Positions 14,851-15,049 of a DNA stretch of 15,049 bases are shown one piece after another. This DNA is from PFJX01 sp038215555 (GTDB lineage: Bacteria; Pseudomonadota; Gammaproteobacteria; Burkholderiales; Thiobacillaceae): assembly GCA_038215555.1 (NCBI GenBank), contig JBBQQT010000083.1:1-15049 (forward strand). Direction: 5' to 3'. The notes beneath the pieces were generated by a model. The model was not told the DNA's origin and did no database searches. It saw only the letters and a program-made list of their open reading frames with translations. The translations under genes and the position numbers were made by a program. Every line of letters begins with the position of its first letter. Position 1 is the stretch's first letter.

Positions 14851-15049
14851 ATGCCTGAATCTTTGATCGCTATCCTAGAGAGAGACGTTGTTATTACCGA
14901 TTAACAGGCAGAGTCAGCTGTGGGGCTTCTCGATGTCTGGTCTACAGTTCCGTTTATTGCTCGCTATCGCAAAGAGGCCACGTTTGGACTCGATGACGTG
15001 CAGCTTCGCTTTCTCGAAGAGCGTTTGACGTATCTGCGAGAGCTCGATC
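14851..15049 (+). pseudogene. tex: Tex-like transcription accessory protein, N-terminus with an in-frame stop (runs off the right edge)
   Basis: Reading from the ATG at 14851, the 66 codons include SLIAILERDV, then a TAA at 14902-14904, then QAESAVGLLD, TVPFIARYRKEAT, GLDDVQLRFLEERL and YLRELD. The latter segments are the highly conserved N-terminal helix region of Tex, an S1-domain RNA-binding protein of bacteria. The stop lies where relatives carry a charged residue (as in EKQVEAAVGLLD), so a single AAA-to-TAA type change is plausible. Two usually invariant positions also differ: LDEG reads LDVW, and EVTGGLDD reads EATFGLDD. That suggests relaxed selection over some time. A restart at GTG 14920 would skip the first helix. 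The rest of the gene is outside the window, so its state is unknown. Confidence 0.72.

Overview
The window looks like the chromosome of a betaproteobacterium of the order Burkholderiales, probably Alcaligenaceae-like. This is inferred from an orphan Bug-type tricarboxylate receptor, FadR-type regulation, high-GC flanks and sugar-acid catabolic genes. No rRNA, tRNA, CRISPR array or recognisable insertion sequence is visible.

Left flank (1-986, minus strand, GC-rich): the N-terminal part of a Gfo/Idh/MocA sugar dehydrogenase runs off the left edge. It overlaps by four bases the C-terminal half of an amidohydrolase-2 (lactonase-type) enzyme. That enzyme has no recognisable N-terminal half.

Central block (about 1226-12404, lower GC): two divergent gene sets meet at a regulatory region at 7418-7631. 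The leftward set encodes a complete MalEFGK/UgpBAEC-type ABC sugar importer (binding protein, two permeases, ATPase), with a Bug-type periplasmic receptor between the permeases and the ATPase and a FadR-family GntR regulator at the end. The rightward set encodes an HpcH/HpaI aldolase, a D-2-hydroxyacid dehydrogenase, a large protein resembling D-apionate lactonase (ApnL), and a Gfo/Idh/MocA dehydrogenase. The genes in this set are tightly packed or overlapping. The divergent region holds a near-perfect 12-bp inverted repeat that overlaps a plausible leftward promoter, a good candidate operator for the GntR protein.

Right flank (12404-15049, GC-rich through otnK and most of otnC): the last about 65 residues of an Asp/Glu racemase-like protein, an intact OtnK (3-oxo-tetronate kinase, DUF1537), and an OtnC-like class II aldolase that has lost a zinc-ligand histidine and its normal C-terminus. 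About 340 bases follow with no recognisable gene. The window ends in the start of a Tex-like gene interrupted by an in-frame stop codon.

Proposed working model: the importer brings in a sugar or sugar acid. The Gfo/Idh enzyme oxidises the sugar to a lactone and the ApnL-like enzyme opens it. The hydroxyacid dehydrogenase oxidises the acid, and the aldolase cleaves the product. Enzyme families are read from sequence; the substrate (apiose or another branched or short sugar) is inferred. The outward-facing genes on both sides of the block have each lost their 5' part. This suggests the block replaced the middle of an older sugar-acid locus.
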